Source of the DNA: Halogeometricum rufum
GTDB lineage: Archaea > Halobacteriota > Halobacteria > Halobacteriales > Haloferacaceae
Length of the DNA: 64,000 nt
Direction of reading: 5' to 3'
NCBI RefSeq assembly: GCF_900112175.1
Contig: NZ_FOYT01000001.1
Span: forward strand, 1,178,001-1,242,000
Program-made: the position numbers and the translations under genes
The notes under the pieces: model-generated
What the model was told of the DNA's origin: nothing
Seen by the model: the letters and a program-made list of their open reading frames with translations, nothing else
The model's database searches: none
In this document: in pieces, positions 31,683-41,137 of the stretch
Layout: each line of letters starts with the position of its first letter
Position numbering within the stretch: the stretch's first letter is position 1

Positions 31683-33575
31683 TTACTGTTCGGCGAGGTA
31701 CCAGGTCGAACTGTCCCAGCTCTCGAGGTAGTCGTACTCGTCCTCGGCGGGCATGCCCATGTAGTTCTCCGCGTACGCGTTCTTGTAGACGCTGAAGTTG
31801 AGGAAGTTCGCGGGCTGTTCCTCGCTCAGCGCACCGAATATCTCGGCGAACGCGTCCTGTCGCGTCTGCTGGTCGGTGGCGGTGCGCGCCTCCGAGTAGA
31901 GGTCGGCGATGGGCGCTTCGGGCTCGTAGCCGTAGAAGTTGAAGCCGCCGTCGGGCACCCAGAACACGTTGGAGCCGTCGGGGTTGATGGGGTAGGCGTT
32001 CAGCGCGACGCCGTACAGCAGGTCCCACGGCTCCTGCGACGTGGCCTCGGGACCGGCGTTGAAGCTCGGGGACCCCTCGCCGGTGGTGTTCAGCATGTAC
32101 TTGTTCTGGAGCGTGTTGAACGGGCCGCCGTTCGTCGGCGTGACCGCGATGCCGATCTTGGCCAGTTCCTGCTTGAAGAACTCCGCGACGGTCTGGTTGT
32201 TCTGCGACCCCGCGCGGTAGACGAACGTGAGTTCGACCTGTTCGCCGTTCCCGTCGACGAGCGTGTCGCCGTCGTAGCCGTAGTCGGTGCCCGACAGGGC
32301 CTCCTCCATCATCGACCGCGCCTGCTCTGCGCCGTAGGAGTCGCCGACGCCGAACTGCTCGACCTGGTCCGTCAGATACCACGGCGACCACTCGGGCTGG
32401 AACGTCTGGGCGACGGTGGGGAACCCGCGGTAGATGTTCTCCGCGATGGCCGTCTTCGAGACGGCCGTCGAGAGCGCCCGCCGCACGTCCCGGTTCTGGA
32501 GCATCTCCCAGCCGTTGGGACGCTGGTTGTAGTACGTCATCCCGCAGAACGGGTTCGGCGGGAAGCGGAACTTGAGGTGGTCCATCCCCCGGAACTGCTC
32601 GACCTTCTGGGAGGGGACGTCTTCGAAGAAGGTGAGGTCGCCCTCCTTCAGCGAGGCGAGTCGCGTGGACTCCTCGGGGATGATCTGGAGTTCGTAGCGC
32701 TCGAAGTACGGCGCCTCGGCGAACCGCTCCGGGATGGCCTCGGACCCGGCCACCTCGCGGAGGTAGTAGTCCTCTGCGCGCGTCGCGACGAAGCGGGACT
32801 CGCGCTGCCACTCCTCGAAGTCGTACGGCCCGAGGTTCCCGGTGTACGACAGGGAGTTGAGCTCCTCGTCCTGTTTCAGCCCCTCGACGTCCTGATTCTC
32901 GACGTACGGTTGGACGAGGTCCTTCGGGAGACAGCGCCCGCCCCAGAACGCGGTGGAGGCGATGAACGCTGGCTCGGGTTCCGGCGTCGTCACCCGAATC
33001 GTCAGGTCGCCGGTCTTCTCTATCGTCAGGTCGTTCCAGTCGGAGTACTGGACGACGCCCGCCCAGTTCTCCTTCGTCTCGCTCTCCTCGGGCGACATCG
33101 CGCCGTAGAGGTTCTGCGCGGTGTACACCCAGTCCTCGGCGGTCAGCTGCCCGTACGGGTCGCTCCAGCGGAGGTTGTCGCGGAGGGTGAACGTCCACTC
33201 CTGCTTGTCCGTCTCGGAGTACGACTCGATCCACATCGGGACGACCTCTCCGATGGCCTTGAACTCGTGGGCGTAGTCCATCGTCGCGTCGACGAACTTC
33301 GCCGAGGAGGTGTCGCTGTGAAAGAGGAAGTTGACGGACTTCGCGTCGGTGGAGAGCGCCTCCCGGTACGTCCCGCCGACCGACCGACCGGAGTCGTCGG
33401 CCGCCTCGGTGTCGGCGTCCGTCGACTCGCTCGTCTCACCGCCGCCGCCCGTCGTCTCCGTCCCGGTCCCGTCTCCGTTCCCGGAACAGCCGGCGAGGCC
33501 CGCGGCGCCCCCCACGCCGAGCGCTTTGAGCCAACTGCGCCGATTGATTCGGTTGTCCGTGTTGTCGGATGGCAT
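31683..33575 (-). CDS. ABC transporter substrate-binding lipoprotein (SBP family 5)
   Basis: A 630-residue extracellular binding protein and first gene of the importer operon. The N-terminus has a twin-arginine signal ('NRRSWLKALGVGGAAGLAG') ending in a lipobox Cys30, then a Gly/Thr/Glu/Asp-rich linker as in haloarchaeal lipoproteins. The mature part is of the peptide/nickel type ('LRDNLRWSDPYGQLTAEDWV', 'RDVRRALSTAVSKTAIAENI'). The start is ATG 33575. AT-rich DNA upstream (GCTATTTG about 30 nt before the ATG) is the likely promoter for the five-gene operon. The ligand is unknown. Confidence 0.93.
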   Translation of the reverse strand: MPSDNTDNRINRRSWLKALGVGGAAGLAGCSGNGDGTGTETTGGGGETSESTDADTEAADDSGRSVGGTYREALSTDAKSVNFLFHSDTSSAKFVDATMDYAHEFKAIGEVVPMWIESYSETDKQEWTFTLRDNLRWSDPYGQLTAEDWVYTAQNLYGAMSPEESETKENWAGVVQYSDWNDLTIEKTGDLTIRVTTPEPEPAFIASTAFWGGRCLPKDLVQPYVENQDVEGLKQDEELNSLSYTGNLGPYDFEEWQRESRFVATRAEDYYLREVAGSEAIPERFAEAPYFERYELQIIPEESTRLASLKEGDLTFFEDVPSQKVEQFRGMDHLKFRFPPNPFCGMTYYNQRPNGWEMLQNRDVRRALSTAVSKTAIAENIYRGFPTVAQTFQPEWSPWYLTDQVEQFGVGDSYGAEQARSMMEEALSGTDYGYDGDTLVDGNGEQVELTFVYRAGSQNNQTVAEFFKQELAKIGIAVTPTNGGPFNTLQNKYMLNTTGEGSPSFNAGPEATSQEPWDLLYGVALNAYPINPDGSNVFWVPDGGFNFYGYEPEAPIADLYSEARTATDQQTRQDAFAEIFGALSEEQPANFLNFSVYKNAYAENYMGMPAEDEYDYLESWDSSTWYLAEQ

Positions 33576-33725
33576 AGATTCCAAAAATAACCATCGACGC
33601 AAATAGCCTTCGGTTGGAAAAATTCGAAATTCACCCTTCGAACGGTGTTTATCCGGCGGTTTACGGCCGTGGTCGCCACTCCCGACGACTCGCCGCACGC
33701 GGCAAAAGAGCGCGGATTTCCCGCG

Positions 33726-34292
33726 TCAGTCGTCGCCGTCTTCGTCCACGATGACGACCTGACCGTCCTCGACCGTGACGTTGATGAGCGTCTTCACGTG
33801 GTGGTCCGTGTCGTCGAGTTCGTTCGGTCCCGCCTTCTTGATGACCGCGACGGTGTCGACGACGTTCGCGCCGGTGGACTTCAACGCGTCGAGGACCGCA
33901 CACATCGTCCCGCCCGTCGAGAGGACGTCGTCGAGGACGAGCACCCGGTCGCCCTCCTTCACGTCGTTGATGAACATGTCGTTCTCGGAGTACCCGGTTT
34001 GCTGGCTCAACGAGACTTCGCCCTCGAGACCGTACTCGCGCTTCCGGATGACCACCAACGGGATGTCGGTCATCAGGGAGACGGCCGTGGAGATGTGGAT
34101 GCCCATCGCCGCGGGCGTCACTATCTTGTCCACGTCTTCGAGGTCCGCCTTCCGGATGATCTTGATGACTATCTCGCGCAGGAGGCCCGGTTCGAGCATC
34201 GGCACCCCGTCGCTGATGGGGTGGACGAAGTACTCGTAGTCTCCCTTCTCGATGATTGGCGCTTCGAGGAGCGACTGCCGCAACTGGTCCAT
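33726..34292 (-). CDS. hpt: Hypoxanthine/guanine phosphoribosyltransferase
   Basis: A 188-residue purine-salvage PRTase that makes IMP or GMP from base and PRPP. It is of the archaeal/APRT-like type, with '[19 protein letters not shown]' near the start, '[14 protein letters not shown]', and the PRPP loop '[17 protein letters not shown]'. The C-terminus is acidic. ATG 34292 is supported by a strong TATA box 25-26 nt upstream. It is a single gene, complementing the de novo genes purB, purH and purL in this window. Confidence 0.92.
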   Translation of the reverse strand: MDQLRQSLLEAPIIEKGDYEYFVHPISDGVPMLEPGLLREIVIKIIRKADLEDVDKIVTPAAMGIHISTAVSLMTDIPLVVIRKREYGLEGEVSLSQQTGYSENDMFINDVKEGDRVLVLDDVLSTGGTMCAVLDALKSTGANVVDTVAVIKKAGPNELDDTDHHVKTLINVTVEDGQVVIVDEDGDD

Positions 34293-34312
34293 GTCGCCGG
34301 TTCATCGGGTCC

Positions 34313-34322
34313 GAAATAAAAG
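34313..34322 (-). promoter_or_regulatory. TATA box of hpt
   Basis: CTTTTATTTC on the minus strand, centred about 25 nt upstream of ATG 34292; among the best TATA matches in the window. Confidence 0.65.
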
Positions 34323-34398
34323 GTGGCGGTTCTGTCGCCCGTACACAGTCGACCACACGGGGCGTGACAGCGCGTCGCTCGGAGGACGGGACGGTCGC

Positions 34399-34818
34399 TC
34401 AGACGCTGAGCAGGCCCATCACGGCGCGGACGAGCGGTTCTTCGTCTTCGTCGGTGCTCACCACCAGGAGCATCCCGCGGCCGCCGCAGTACACCTGCAG
34501 CAGTTTCCGTCCGTCGAGCGTCCCCGATTTGTACTCGACCCGTTCGTGGGTCGGCCGAAGCCCCGCGAACAGTCCGTGGCGGACGAAGTCCTGCCGCATC
34601 TCCTCGGCGAGGTCCGAGAGTCGCTCGACGAGTGCGGTCCTGTCGTCGTACGACGCGGAGAGTTCGTCGCTGACGTGGAAGAGGTCGAACGCCGTCGCGC
34701 CGTAGACCGCGACGAGGTCGAGTGATTCGTCGGCGACCGACTCCAACGTCTTCACCGCGACGTTCCTGTCGGGACCGGGCCAGTTCGCGCTTTTCATCTG
34801 GGCTGGGTTGTGAATCAT
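34399..34818 (-). CDS. Conserved haloarchaeal protein of unknown function
   Basis: A 139-residue soluble protein with no recognised motif. The middle ('LDLVAVYGATAFDLFHVSDE' and 'MRQDFVRHGLF') and the end ('GRGMLLVVSTDEDEEPLVRA') suggest an alpha/beta fold of the size of roadblock or profilin-like domains, but this is weak. The first ATG (34818) is preceded by a good ribosome site GGGAGGGTGA, which favours it over the ATG seven codons later. AT-rich DNA at 34905-34925 (CTTTATG on the minus strand) is a likely promoter with a leader of about 65 nt. Confidence 0.7.
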   Translation of the reverse strand: MIHNPAQMKSANWPGPDRNVAVKTLESVADESLDLVAVYGATAFDLFHVSDELSASYDDRTALVERLSDLAEEMRQDFVRHGLFAGLRPTHERVEYKSGTLDGRKLLQVYCGGRGMLLVVSTDEDEEPLVRAVMGLLSV

Positions 34819-35063
34819 CCACTCACCCTCCCGTTCCGACGCGGGAGTCTCCCATCCCCCGAATCCACGCCTGGAACATTCATGCGATTCTGAATTAGCA
34901 GAATGTCACATAAAGCTATAGGTGATTTTTCACGCGAAGAAAAAACGCCCGCCGCACACCGCCGTGAACGCGCCGTCAGCGGCGGATTCGTCGCAATCGC
35001 GTGACGTGTCGCGCGTGCCCGAGCGGTGGTCCTCGCGGGCCCGTTCGCGTGTCCGGTGTTCGC
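34819..35063. other. 245-bp spacer
   Basis: No gene. It contains the TATA-like CTTTATG (minus strand, about 34908-34916) in an AT-rich patch at 34890-34945, and an otherwise GC-rich stretch before the 3' end of the HTH gene. Confidence 0.5.
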
Positions 35064-35408
35064 TCACTCGCCGGGGACCTCTCGGGACGGCGGGTCGTCG
35101 ACCGTCTCCTCGCGGTGGTCGACGCGCGTCCCGTACGCCCCGTCGCGGAGGGTGACGACGGCCCGGTGGAACGTCGCCTCGTAGCGCTTGTAGTGCGTTC
35201 CGTCGTCTTCGACGGTGGCGCTCGACGCCACGAGCCCGTGTTCGGCCAGTTTGTCCAGTCGCCGGTACACCGTCGGGAGTGAGAGGCCGTGTTCGTCGCC
35301 GAGTTCCTTCGCGGACCGGGGTCGCTCGCTCACCGAAGCGAGGATGTCCCGAGCGTCCCCGTCGCCGAGGACGTCGAGCAGGTGGTCGCCGTCCGTCTCG
35401 TCACCCAT
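35064..35408 (-). CDS. ArsR-type winged-helix regulator
   Basis: A 114-residue regulator with a winged helix over residues 10-75 ('LLDVLGDGDARDILASVSER', 'GLSLPTVYRRLDKLAEHGLV') and a short wing with 'HYKRYEATFHRAVVTL'. It is divergent from the mnh operon (184 bp between the starts), so it may control Na+/H+ antiporter expression; that is inference from position. The start ATG has a TATA box centred 28 nt upstream. No metal-binding cysteines are present. Confidence 0.86.
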   Translation of the reverse strand: MGDETDGDHLLDVLGDGDARDILASVSERPRSAKELGDEHGLSLPTVYRRLDKLAEHGLVASSATVEDDGTHYKRYEATFHRAVVTLRDGAYGTRVDHREETVDDPPSREVPGE

Positions 35409-35432
35409 ACAGATAGTCAGGATGGCGGTGAC

Positions 35433-35440
35433 CCTATAGG
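35433..35440 (-). promoter_or_regulatory. TATA box of the HTH gene
   Basis: CCTATAGG, centred 28 nt upstream of the ATG at 35408; also a perfect 8-bp palindrome. Confidence 0.5.
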
Positions 35441-35591
35441 CGTTTCTGTGGTGTCGCCCGGGTTCGCCCGCCCGTTCGGGCGCCGATTCCCCACGAGCCG
35501 TCTCTCTCGCTGACAGAACTGGCGGAGGGAGGCTCGGAACTTACGAGGTGGTTTGACAACACCTAAGTCCGGTCTCACCCGAGTTGGTTCC

Positions 35592-38006
35592 GTGCAACCG
35601 ACACCGGAGGTTGTCCTCGCCGTAGTCTTCCTTCCGTTCGTCGCCGCGGCGCTCACCCCGGCCGTCTTCCGGGTTCTCGGAGAGCGAACCGCGTACTTCG
35701 CGGCGGCGACGGCGCTGGTCTGTTTCGGACTGGTGTCACAGCTGTATCTGGCGGGGGCACACGGAACCGTCTCGTTCGACTGGATTCCCTCGCTCGGGGT
35801 CTCGCTGGCGTTCTACGTGGACGGGTTGGCGCTCCTCATCGCCTTCCTCGCAAGCGGCGTCGGGGTACTCATCCTCACGTACTCCGGCGGCTACATGCAC
35901 GGCGAACCCGGGCAGGCGAAGTACTACGCGACGCTGCTGGCGTTCATGGGGTCGATGCTCGGCGTCGCCCTCGCGAGCGACCTCGTCTCCCTGTTCGTGT
36001 TCTGGGAACTGACGAGTCTGTCGTCGTTCCTCCTCATCGGCCACTACACGAGCGAGGACGCCTCGCAGTACGCCGCGCGGAAGTCGATGCTCATCACCGT
36101 CTCGGGCGGCCTGTTCATGCTCGTCGGCTTCCTGCTTCTCGTCTGGGTGTCCGGACAGGTCCTCCCGGAGGCGACGTACAGCCTCCCCGTCCTGCTCGAG
36201 AACGCCGGTGCCATCCGCGCGGGTCTGGGCGAGGCGGGCCTCCTGATTCCGGCCCTCGTCCTCCTCGGCCTCGGGGCGGCGACGAAGTCCGCGCAGGTGC
36301 CGTTCCACATCTGGCTCCCGAACGCGATGGAGGCACCCACGCCCGTCTCGGCGTTCCTCCACTCCGCGACGATGGTGAAAGCCGGCGTCTACCTCGTCGG
36401 CCGGTTCCGACCGCTGTTCCTGAGCGAGGAGGCGGCGTACTTCGGCGAGTGGACGATGCTCTTCGCCGTCCTCGGCCTGCTGACGATGACCGTCGCCGCC
36501 GTGCTGGCGGTGGCGTCGACGGACATCAAGGAACTGCTGGCGTACTCCACCGCCTCCCACCTCGGCCTCATCGTCGCCGCGTTCGGCTTCGCCAACGAGT
36601 ACGGCGCGGAGGCCGGCGCGTTCCACATCCTGAACCACGCGTCGTTCAAGGCGGCGCTGTTCCTCGTCGCGGGCATCGTCGCCCACGAGGCGGGGACGCG
36701 GAAGATAGCGGAACTCGGCGGCCTGCGGAAGCATCTGCCCGTGACGGCGGTCATCGCCGTCGTCGCGTCGCTGTCGATGGCGGGCCTCCCGCCGTTCAAC
36801 GGCTTCTACTCGAAGGAACTGCTGTTCGAAGCGGCGTGGTACGCGGGGACGGACATCGGCGGCCTCGGCTACCTGTTCCCCGTCGTCGCCGTCCTCGGGA
36901 GCGTGTTCACGTTCCTCTACTCGCTCAAGTTCGCCTCGCTGTTCTTCGGCGACGAACCCGACGCCCTGGGGCACGTCCACTCGCCGCCGACGGTGATGCT
37001 CGTGCCGCCCGCGATACTCGCCCTGCTCGTCCTCGGCATCAGCGCGTCGGCGACGCTCGGACTGGGTCCCGAGACGCCTATCAACGCGTTCGTCGGCCAC
37101 GTCTACGCGAGCGTCGCCGCCGGCGAGGCGCACGGGTTCTCCATCGGCTTCCCGACGAAGCTGACGCCGTACGTGGTGATGAGCGGACTCACTATCCTCG
37201 GCGGCGCCGTCACCTTCCCGTTCTACGACCGCCTGCACGACGGCATCAACGCGGCGCTCCGCGGGCCCGTGCGCGCGAACTGGTGGTACGACAACGGCGT
37301 CGAGGGCCTCTCGACGGCGAGCGTTCGGTCGATTCCGCACGCCCAGAACGGGCTGCTCCGCACGTACGCGACGTGGGGGCTCGGCGGCGTCACGGTGCTG
37401 GCGCTGGGCGGTTACCTCGCCGCGAGCGTCTCCCTGCCCGCCTTCACCGGGTTCGCCGTCACGCCCGCCATCTTCCTCGTCCTCCTCGTGGCCGTCGTCG
37501 GGGCCGTCGCGGTGGACATCGCGCCCTCGCACGTCGCGGGCGTCCTCACGCTCTCCATCCTCGGCTTCATGGTCGCCATCTTCTACATCCTCGCGGACGC
37601 GCCGGACCTCGCGCTGACCCAACTGGTCGTCGAGACGCTGGTGCTCGTCATCTTCCTCCTCGTCCTCAACCGCCTGCCGGCGTTCTACGGCGAGGTGAAC
37701 CCCTCGCGGGCGATACGCGACGGCGTCCTCGCGGTGGCCGTCGGCGCGACGGTGTTCGTCACCGTCCTCGTCACGACGGCCGCCTCGCCCGCCGACCCCA
37801 TCTCGGGCTTCCTCGCCGAACGCGCGGGCATCCCCGCCGAACACGGGCCGTTCTTCACGGACTACGGCGGCGGCGGCAACATCGTGAACGTCATCCTCGT
37901 GGACTTCAGGGCGTTCGACACGATGGGAGAGATTGCGGTCGTCGCGATGGCCGCGCTGGCCATCCTGACGCTCGTCCGTATGCGCGAACGGGGTGAGACG
38001 AAATGA
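35592..38006 (+). CDS. mnhA: Mrp-type Na+/H+ antiporter subunit A
   Basis: An 804-residue, roughly 20-helix NuoL-related membrane subunit. The antiporter core spans about residues 60-480 with 'YYATLLAFMGSMLGVALASD', 'SLFVFWELTSLSSFLLIG' (key Glu), 'GAATKSAQVPFHIWLPNAME' (key Lys) and 'FSALHSATMVKAGVYL'-type 'SAFLHSATMVKAGVYLVGRF'. The C-terminal MrpA-specific part includes the DUF4040-like 'GFMVAIFYILADAPDLALTQ' and a final segment related to MbhE. GTG 35592 gives a hydrophobic N-terminus; 13 further codons back to a TTG are unlikely. First of seven overlapping genes. Confidence 0.95.
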   Translation: MQPTPEVVLAVVFLPFVAAALTPAVFRVLGERTAYFAAATALVCFGLVSQLYLAGAHGTVSFDWIPSLGVSLAFYVDGLALLIAFLASGVGVLILTYSGGYMHGEPGQAKYYATLLAFMGSMLGVALASDLVSLFVFWELTSLSSFLLIGHYTSEDASQYAARKSMLITVSGGLFMLVGFLLLVWVSGQVLPEATYSLPVLLENAGAIRAGLGEAGLLIPALVLLGLGAATKSAQVPFHIWLPNAMEAPTPVSAFLHSATMVKAGVYLVGRFRPLFLSEEAAYFGEWTMLFAVLGLLTMTVAAVLAVASTDIKELLAYSTASHLGLIVAAFGFANEYGAEAGAFHILNHASFKAALFLVAGIVAHEAGTRKIAELGGLRKHLPVTAVIAVVASLSMAGLPPFNGFYSKELLFEAAWYAGTDIGGLGYLFPVVAVLGSVFTFLYSLKFASLFFGDEPDALGHVHSPPTVMLVPPAILALLVLGISASATLGLGPETPINAFVGHVYASVAAGEAHGFSIGFPTKLTPYVVMSGLTILGGAVTFPFYDRLHDGINAALRGPVRANWWYDNGVEGLSTASVRSIPHAQNGLLRTYATWGLGGVTVLALGGYLAASVSLPAFTGFAVTPAIFLVLLVAVVGAVAVDIAPSHVAGVLTLSILGFMVAIFYILADAPDLALTQLVVETLVLVIFLLVLNRLPAFYGEVNPSRAIRDGVLAVAVGATVFVTVLVTTAASPADPISGFLAERAGIPAEHGPFFTDYGGGGNIVNVILVDFRAFDTMGEIAVVAMAALAILTLVRMRERGETK

Positions 38007-38506
38007 GCGGACGCGACGTCGACAGTCGGCCGTACGACTACGAGGCCGACCGGCGAACGACGGTCATCGCGCGGATGGTGACGCGCATCGTCGTGCCGTT
38101 CATGCTCGTCACCGCCGTCGCCCTCCTGTTGCAGGGGCACAACCTCCCCGGCGGCGGGTTCATCGGCGGCGTCCTCACGGTGGCGGCGTTCGTCCTCATC
38201 TACGTCATCTTCGGCCTCGACTACGTTCAGACGGAGGTGCTGCGGCTGTCGCCCGACGAGAGCGGACACAGCCCCATCGAGACGTACCGCTGGCTGTTCG
38301 GCGGCGGGCTCGCGCTCGCCGTCCTGAGCGGCCTCGTCCCCATCCTCTTCGGGTACGAGTTCCTCACGCAGGGCGTGTGGTTCTTCAAGCACGTCCCGCT
38401 GTACGAGGAGTTCGAGGTGGCGAGCGCGCTGTTCTTCGACTTCGGCGTGTTCTTCACCGTCGTCGGCGCGCTGCTCACCGTCGCCGCGGAGGTGGGACGG
38501 GAATGA
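38003..38506 (+). CDS. mnhB: Mrp antiporter subunit B
   Basis: A 167-residue membrane subunit with the MnhB signature 'LLLQGHNLPGGGFIGGVLTV' and four helices. Homologues are needed for assembly of the Mrp complex. A hydrophilic N-terminus of about 20 residues precedes 'ARMVTRIVVPFMLVTAVALL'. It overlaps mnhA by 4 nt and mnhC by 4 nt (ATGA), so expression is translationally coupled. Confidence 0.96.
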   Translation: MSGRDVDSRPYDYEADRRTTVIARMVTRIVVPFMLVTAVALLLQGHNLPGGGFIGGVLTVAAFVLIYVIFGLDYVQTEVLRLSPDESGHSPIETYRWLFGGGLALAVLSGLVPILFGYEFLTQGVWFFKHVPLYEEFEVASALFFDFGVFFTVVGALLTVAAEVGRE

Positions 38507-38844
38507 CGCAGTTCGTCCTCGCGGCCGTCCTCGGCACCCTGTTCGCCCTCGGGACGTACCTCGTCCTGCGCCGGGACGTGGTCCGCGTCATCTGGGGCAT
38601 CACCATCATCAGCCAGTCCGCCAACGTCTACCTCGTCACGATGGGCGGGCTGTCCGGGCTCGCTCCCATCACCGGCCACGGCGGGTCCGCCGAGTCGGTG
38701 AGCGACCCACTCGTGCAGGCCCTCGTCCTGACGGCCATCGTCATCGGCTTCGGGACGACGGCGCTGGCACTCGTCCTGACGTACCGCGTCTACGAGGAAC
38801 ACGGAACAATCGACATGTACGAACTCGGAGGTCACGGCGAATGA
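38503..38844 (+). CDS. mnhC: Mrp antiporter subunit C
   Basis: A 113-residue NuoK-like subunit with three membrane helices. 'VIWGITIISQSANVYLVTMG' and 'DPLVQALVLTAIVIGFGTTA' are the MnhC/NuoK landmarks. The ATG overlaps the mnhB stop and its own stop overlaps the mnhD ATG by 4 nt each. Confidence 0.95.
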   Translation: MTQFVLAAVLGTLFALGTYLVLRRDVVRVIWGITIISQSANVYLVTMGGLSGLAPITGHGGSAESVSDPLVQALVLTAIVIGFGTTALALVLTYRVYEEHGTIDMYELGGHGE

Positions 38845-40571
38845 GTACGGTCGTCGTCGCACCGCTGTTGGTCGCCCTCGTGACGGCCATCGCGACGCTT
38901 CTGACGCGAACGAACGACGGCGTCAACCGGGCGGTGAGCCTGCTCGGCGGCGTCGGCTACCTCGCCGCCGCCGCGCTCCTGTTCCAGCGCGTCGTCCTCC
39001 CCCTCGGCTCTCCGGGGCGGACCGTCGTCTACCAGGTGGCCGACTGGCAGGCGCCGTTCGGCATCGTCCTCGTCGCCGACCCCCTGTCGGCGTTCATGGT
39101 CGCCCTCTCGGCCGTCGTGTCGCTGTGCGCGCTGACGTACTCCGTCCTCTACGTGGACAGCTTCGGCCAGCGACTCTCCTACCACCCGCTGTACCACTTC
39201 ATGGTGGTCGGCGTCACCGGCTCGTTCCTGACGGGCGACATCTTCAACCTGTTCGTCTGGTTCGAGGTGATGCTGATGTCGAGCTACATCCTCGTGCTGT
39301 TCTACAGCGGTCCCGAACACACCCGCGCGGCGCTGAACTACGTCGTGCTGAACCTCATCGGCAGCGCGGTGATGCTGCTCGCCATCGGCGGCCTGTACGC
39401 CACGACTGGGACGCTGAACATGGCCGACCTGGCGCGCAGGCTGGCCGACCCGGCGACGTACGACGTCGCCGTCGCGCCGGTGCTGGGGCTGGCGGCCGTC
39501 CTCTTCTCCGTGTTCGCGCTGAAGGCCGGGCTGGTGCCGTTCCAGTTCTGGGTACCGGCGGCCTACCGCGCGGCGCCCGCACCGGTGACGGCGATGCTCG
39601 CCGGCGTCGTGAAGAAGGTGGGCGTGTACGCCATCGTCCGCCTCTACTTCACCGTGTTCGCCGCCGCGACGCTGCCGGTGTCGCTCCCGTTCGTCGCCGG
39701 CGACTCGATGCTCGCGTTCTTCGGTCCGGTGCTGTTCGTCATGGCCACCGCGAGCATCGTCCTCGGCGGTGTCGGCGCCGTCGGCCGCCCGGACGTCGAC
39801 GAACTGCTCGCGTACTCCTCCATCAGTCAGGTCGGCTTCATCGTCCTGCCGTTCGCCGTGGCCGCGACGGCCGACTCGACGGCCGTCCGGACGCTCGGCG
39901 TCACGGCCGGACTCGTCTACGCGTTCAACCACGGCCTCGCCAAGAGCCTCCTCTTCCTCGCGTCGGGGACGGTACAGGAGGCGGTCGGCACCGCGCAGTT
40001 CGACCAACTCGGCGGGCTGGCCCGCCGCGCGCCCGTCCTCGCCGCCGCGTTCTTCCTCGGCGCGTTGACGCTCATCGGCGTACCGCCCCTCTCGGGCTTC
40101 TTCGGCAAACTGCTCGTCTTCCAGACGGCGGCCGACGCCCTCGCGGGCGGCGCTGCCGGCGCGAGCGCGGCCATCCTCGTCGCCCTCCTCGGGGCCGTCC
40201 TGACCATCGCGTACTACACGCGCGCGTGGAACGACGCCTTCTGGGGGACGCCCGGGTCGGCCGTCGAGGCGGCCATCCCGAGTCGGTGGGCCGGCCCCGT
40301 CGAAGTCGAGGCCGAGGAGGGGGCCGTCGCCGCCGGAAGCGGACGGACCGACGGCGGCGACGCCCCCGACGACGGACCGCCGACGAGTTTCGCGCTCACC
40401 GTCGAAGTCGTCGTCGTGGCGGCGATGGCCGTCACCGTCGTCGCGTTCGGCCTCGGCTTCGAGGCGGTGTACGTCTCGGCGACGGCCGCGGCCGAAGCGG
40501 CCCTCGACACCGGCGGCTACGTCGAGGCGGTCCTCGGGTCGGCCGCGGCGCTCTCGGGGGTGGTCGCGTGA
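38841..40571 (+). CDS. mnhD: Mrp antiporter subunit D
   Basis: A 576-residue NuoN/NuoM-like subunit that with MnhA forms the ion-translocating part. It has 'LFVWFEVMLMSSYILVLFYS' with the conserved Glu, 'KAGLVPFQFWVPAAYRAAPA' with the conserved Lys, 'NHGLAKSLLFLASGTVQEAV' and 'LTLIGVPPLSGFFGKLLVF'. A soluble acidic loop of about 40 residues near 480-515 lies before the last helix. The stop overlaps the mnhE GTG. Confidence 0.95.
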   Translation: MSTVVVAPLLVALVTAIATLLTRTNDGVNRAVSLLGGVGYLAAAALLFQRVVLPLGSPGRTVVYQVADWQAPFGIVLVADPLSAFMVALSAVVSLCALTYSVLYVDSFGQRLSYHPLYHFMVVGVTGSFLTGDIFNLFVWFEVMLMSSYILVLFYSGPEHTRAALNYVVLNLIGSAVMLLAIGGLYATTGTLNMADLARRLADPATYDVAVAPVLGLAAVLFSVFALKAGLVPFQFWVPAAYRAAPAPVTAMLAGVVKKVGVYAIVRLYFTVFAAATLPVSLPFVAGDSMLAFFGPVLFVMATASIVLGGVGAVGRPDVDELLAYSSISQVGFIVLPFAVAATADSTAVRTLGVTAGLVYAFNHGLAKSLLFLASGTVQEAVGTAQFDQLGGLARRAPVLAAAFFLGALTLIGVPPLSGFFGKLLVFQTAADALAGGAAGASAAILVALLGAVLTIAYYTRAWNDAFWGTPGSAVEAAIPSRWAGPVEVEAEEGAVAAGSGRTDGGDAPDDGPPTSFALTVEVVVVAAMAVTVVAFGLGFEAVYVSATAAAEAALDTGGYVEAVLGSAAALSGVVA

Positions 40572-41137
40572 CCCGGCGCTGGCCGCTCACGGGACTGCTC
40601 TTGGCCGTCCTCTGGATATTCGTCCGCGGGGTCGAACTCGCCCCGCGCGCACTCGCGGAGGAGTTCCTCATCGGACTGCTCGTCGGGATGCTCGTCGCGT
40701 ACTTCCTGCGCGGCTTCTACACCCCGCAGATCGGTCCCGCCCGCGCGGTGACAGTCGCTCCCTACGCGATTCTGTACCTGCTCGTGTTCGTCAAGGAACT
40801 CGTGACCGCCAACTGGGACGTCGCGCGACGGGTACTCGCGCCCTCGATGCCCATCGACCCGCGCGTCATCGAGGTGCCGCTTCGGGTCCGTTCGGACCTC
40901 GCCATCACGACCATCGCGAACAGCATCACCCTCACGCCGGGGACGCTCACCATGGACTACAACGCCGAGACGAACACGCTCTACGTGCACAGCATCGACG
41001 GCTCCGACCGCGACGCGCTGTTGGACCCGATACGAACGTGGGAGGACTACGCCCTCGTCATCTTCGACGAGGAGCTGAAACCGGGCGACCCGGTGCCGCA
41101 GTTGGAACCCGACGGAGGTGAGCGCGGTGGCGACTGA
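40568..41137 (+). CDS. mnhE: Mrp antiporter subunit E
   Basis: A 189-residue subunit starting with GTG. Two or three N-terminal helices ('WPLTGLLLAVLWIFVRG', 'VAPYAILYLLVFVKELVTAN') precede a soluble domain with the MnhE signature 'TIANSITLTPGTLTMDYNAE' and 'LYVHSID'. It overlaps mnhD by 4 nt and mnhF by 11 nt. The acidic Gly-rich C-terminus carries the ribosome site for mnhF within its DNA. Confidence 0.95.
   Translation: MTRRWPLTGLLLAVLWIFVRGVELAPRALAEEFLIGLLVGMLVAYFLRGFYTPQIGPARAVTVAPYAILYLLVFVKELVTANWDVARRVLAPSMPIDPRVIEVPLRVRSDLAITTIANSITLTPGTLTMDYNAETNTLYVHSIDGSDRDALLDPIRTWEDYALVIFDEELKPGDPVPQLEPDGGERGGD

Noticed and set aside
35736-37844. 702-codon minus-strand open frame across mnhA
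   Set aside because: Same reason; composition dominated by Arg, Glu, Asp and His, no recognisable domain, opposite to a clear membrane protein gene.
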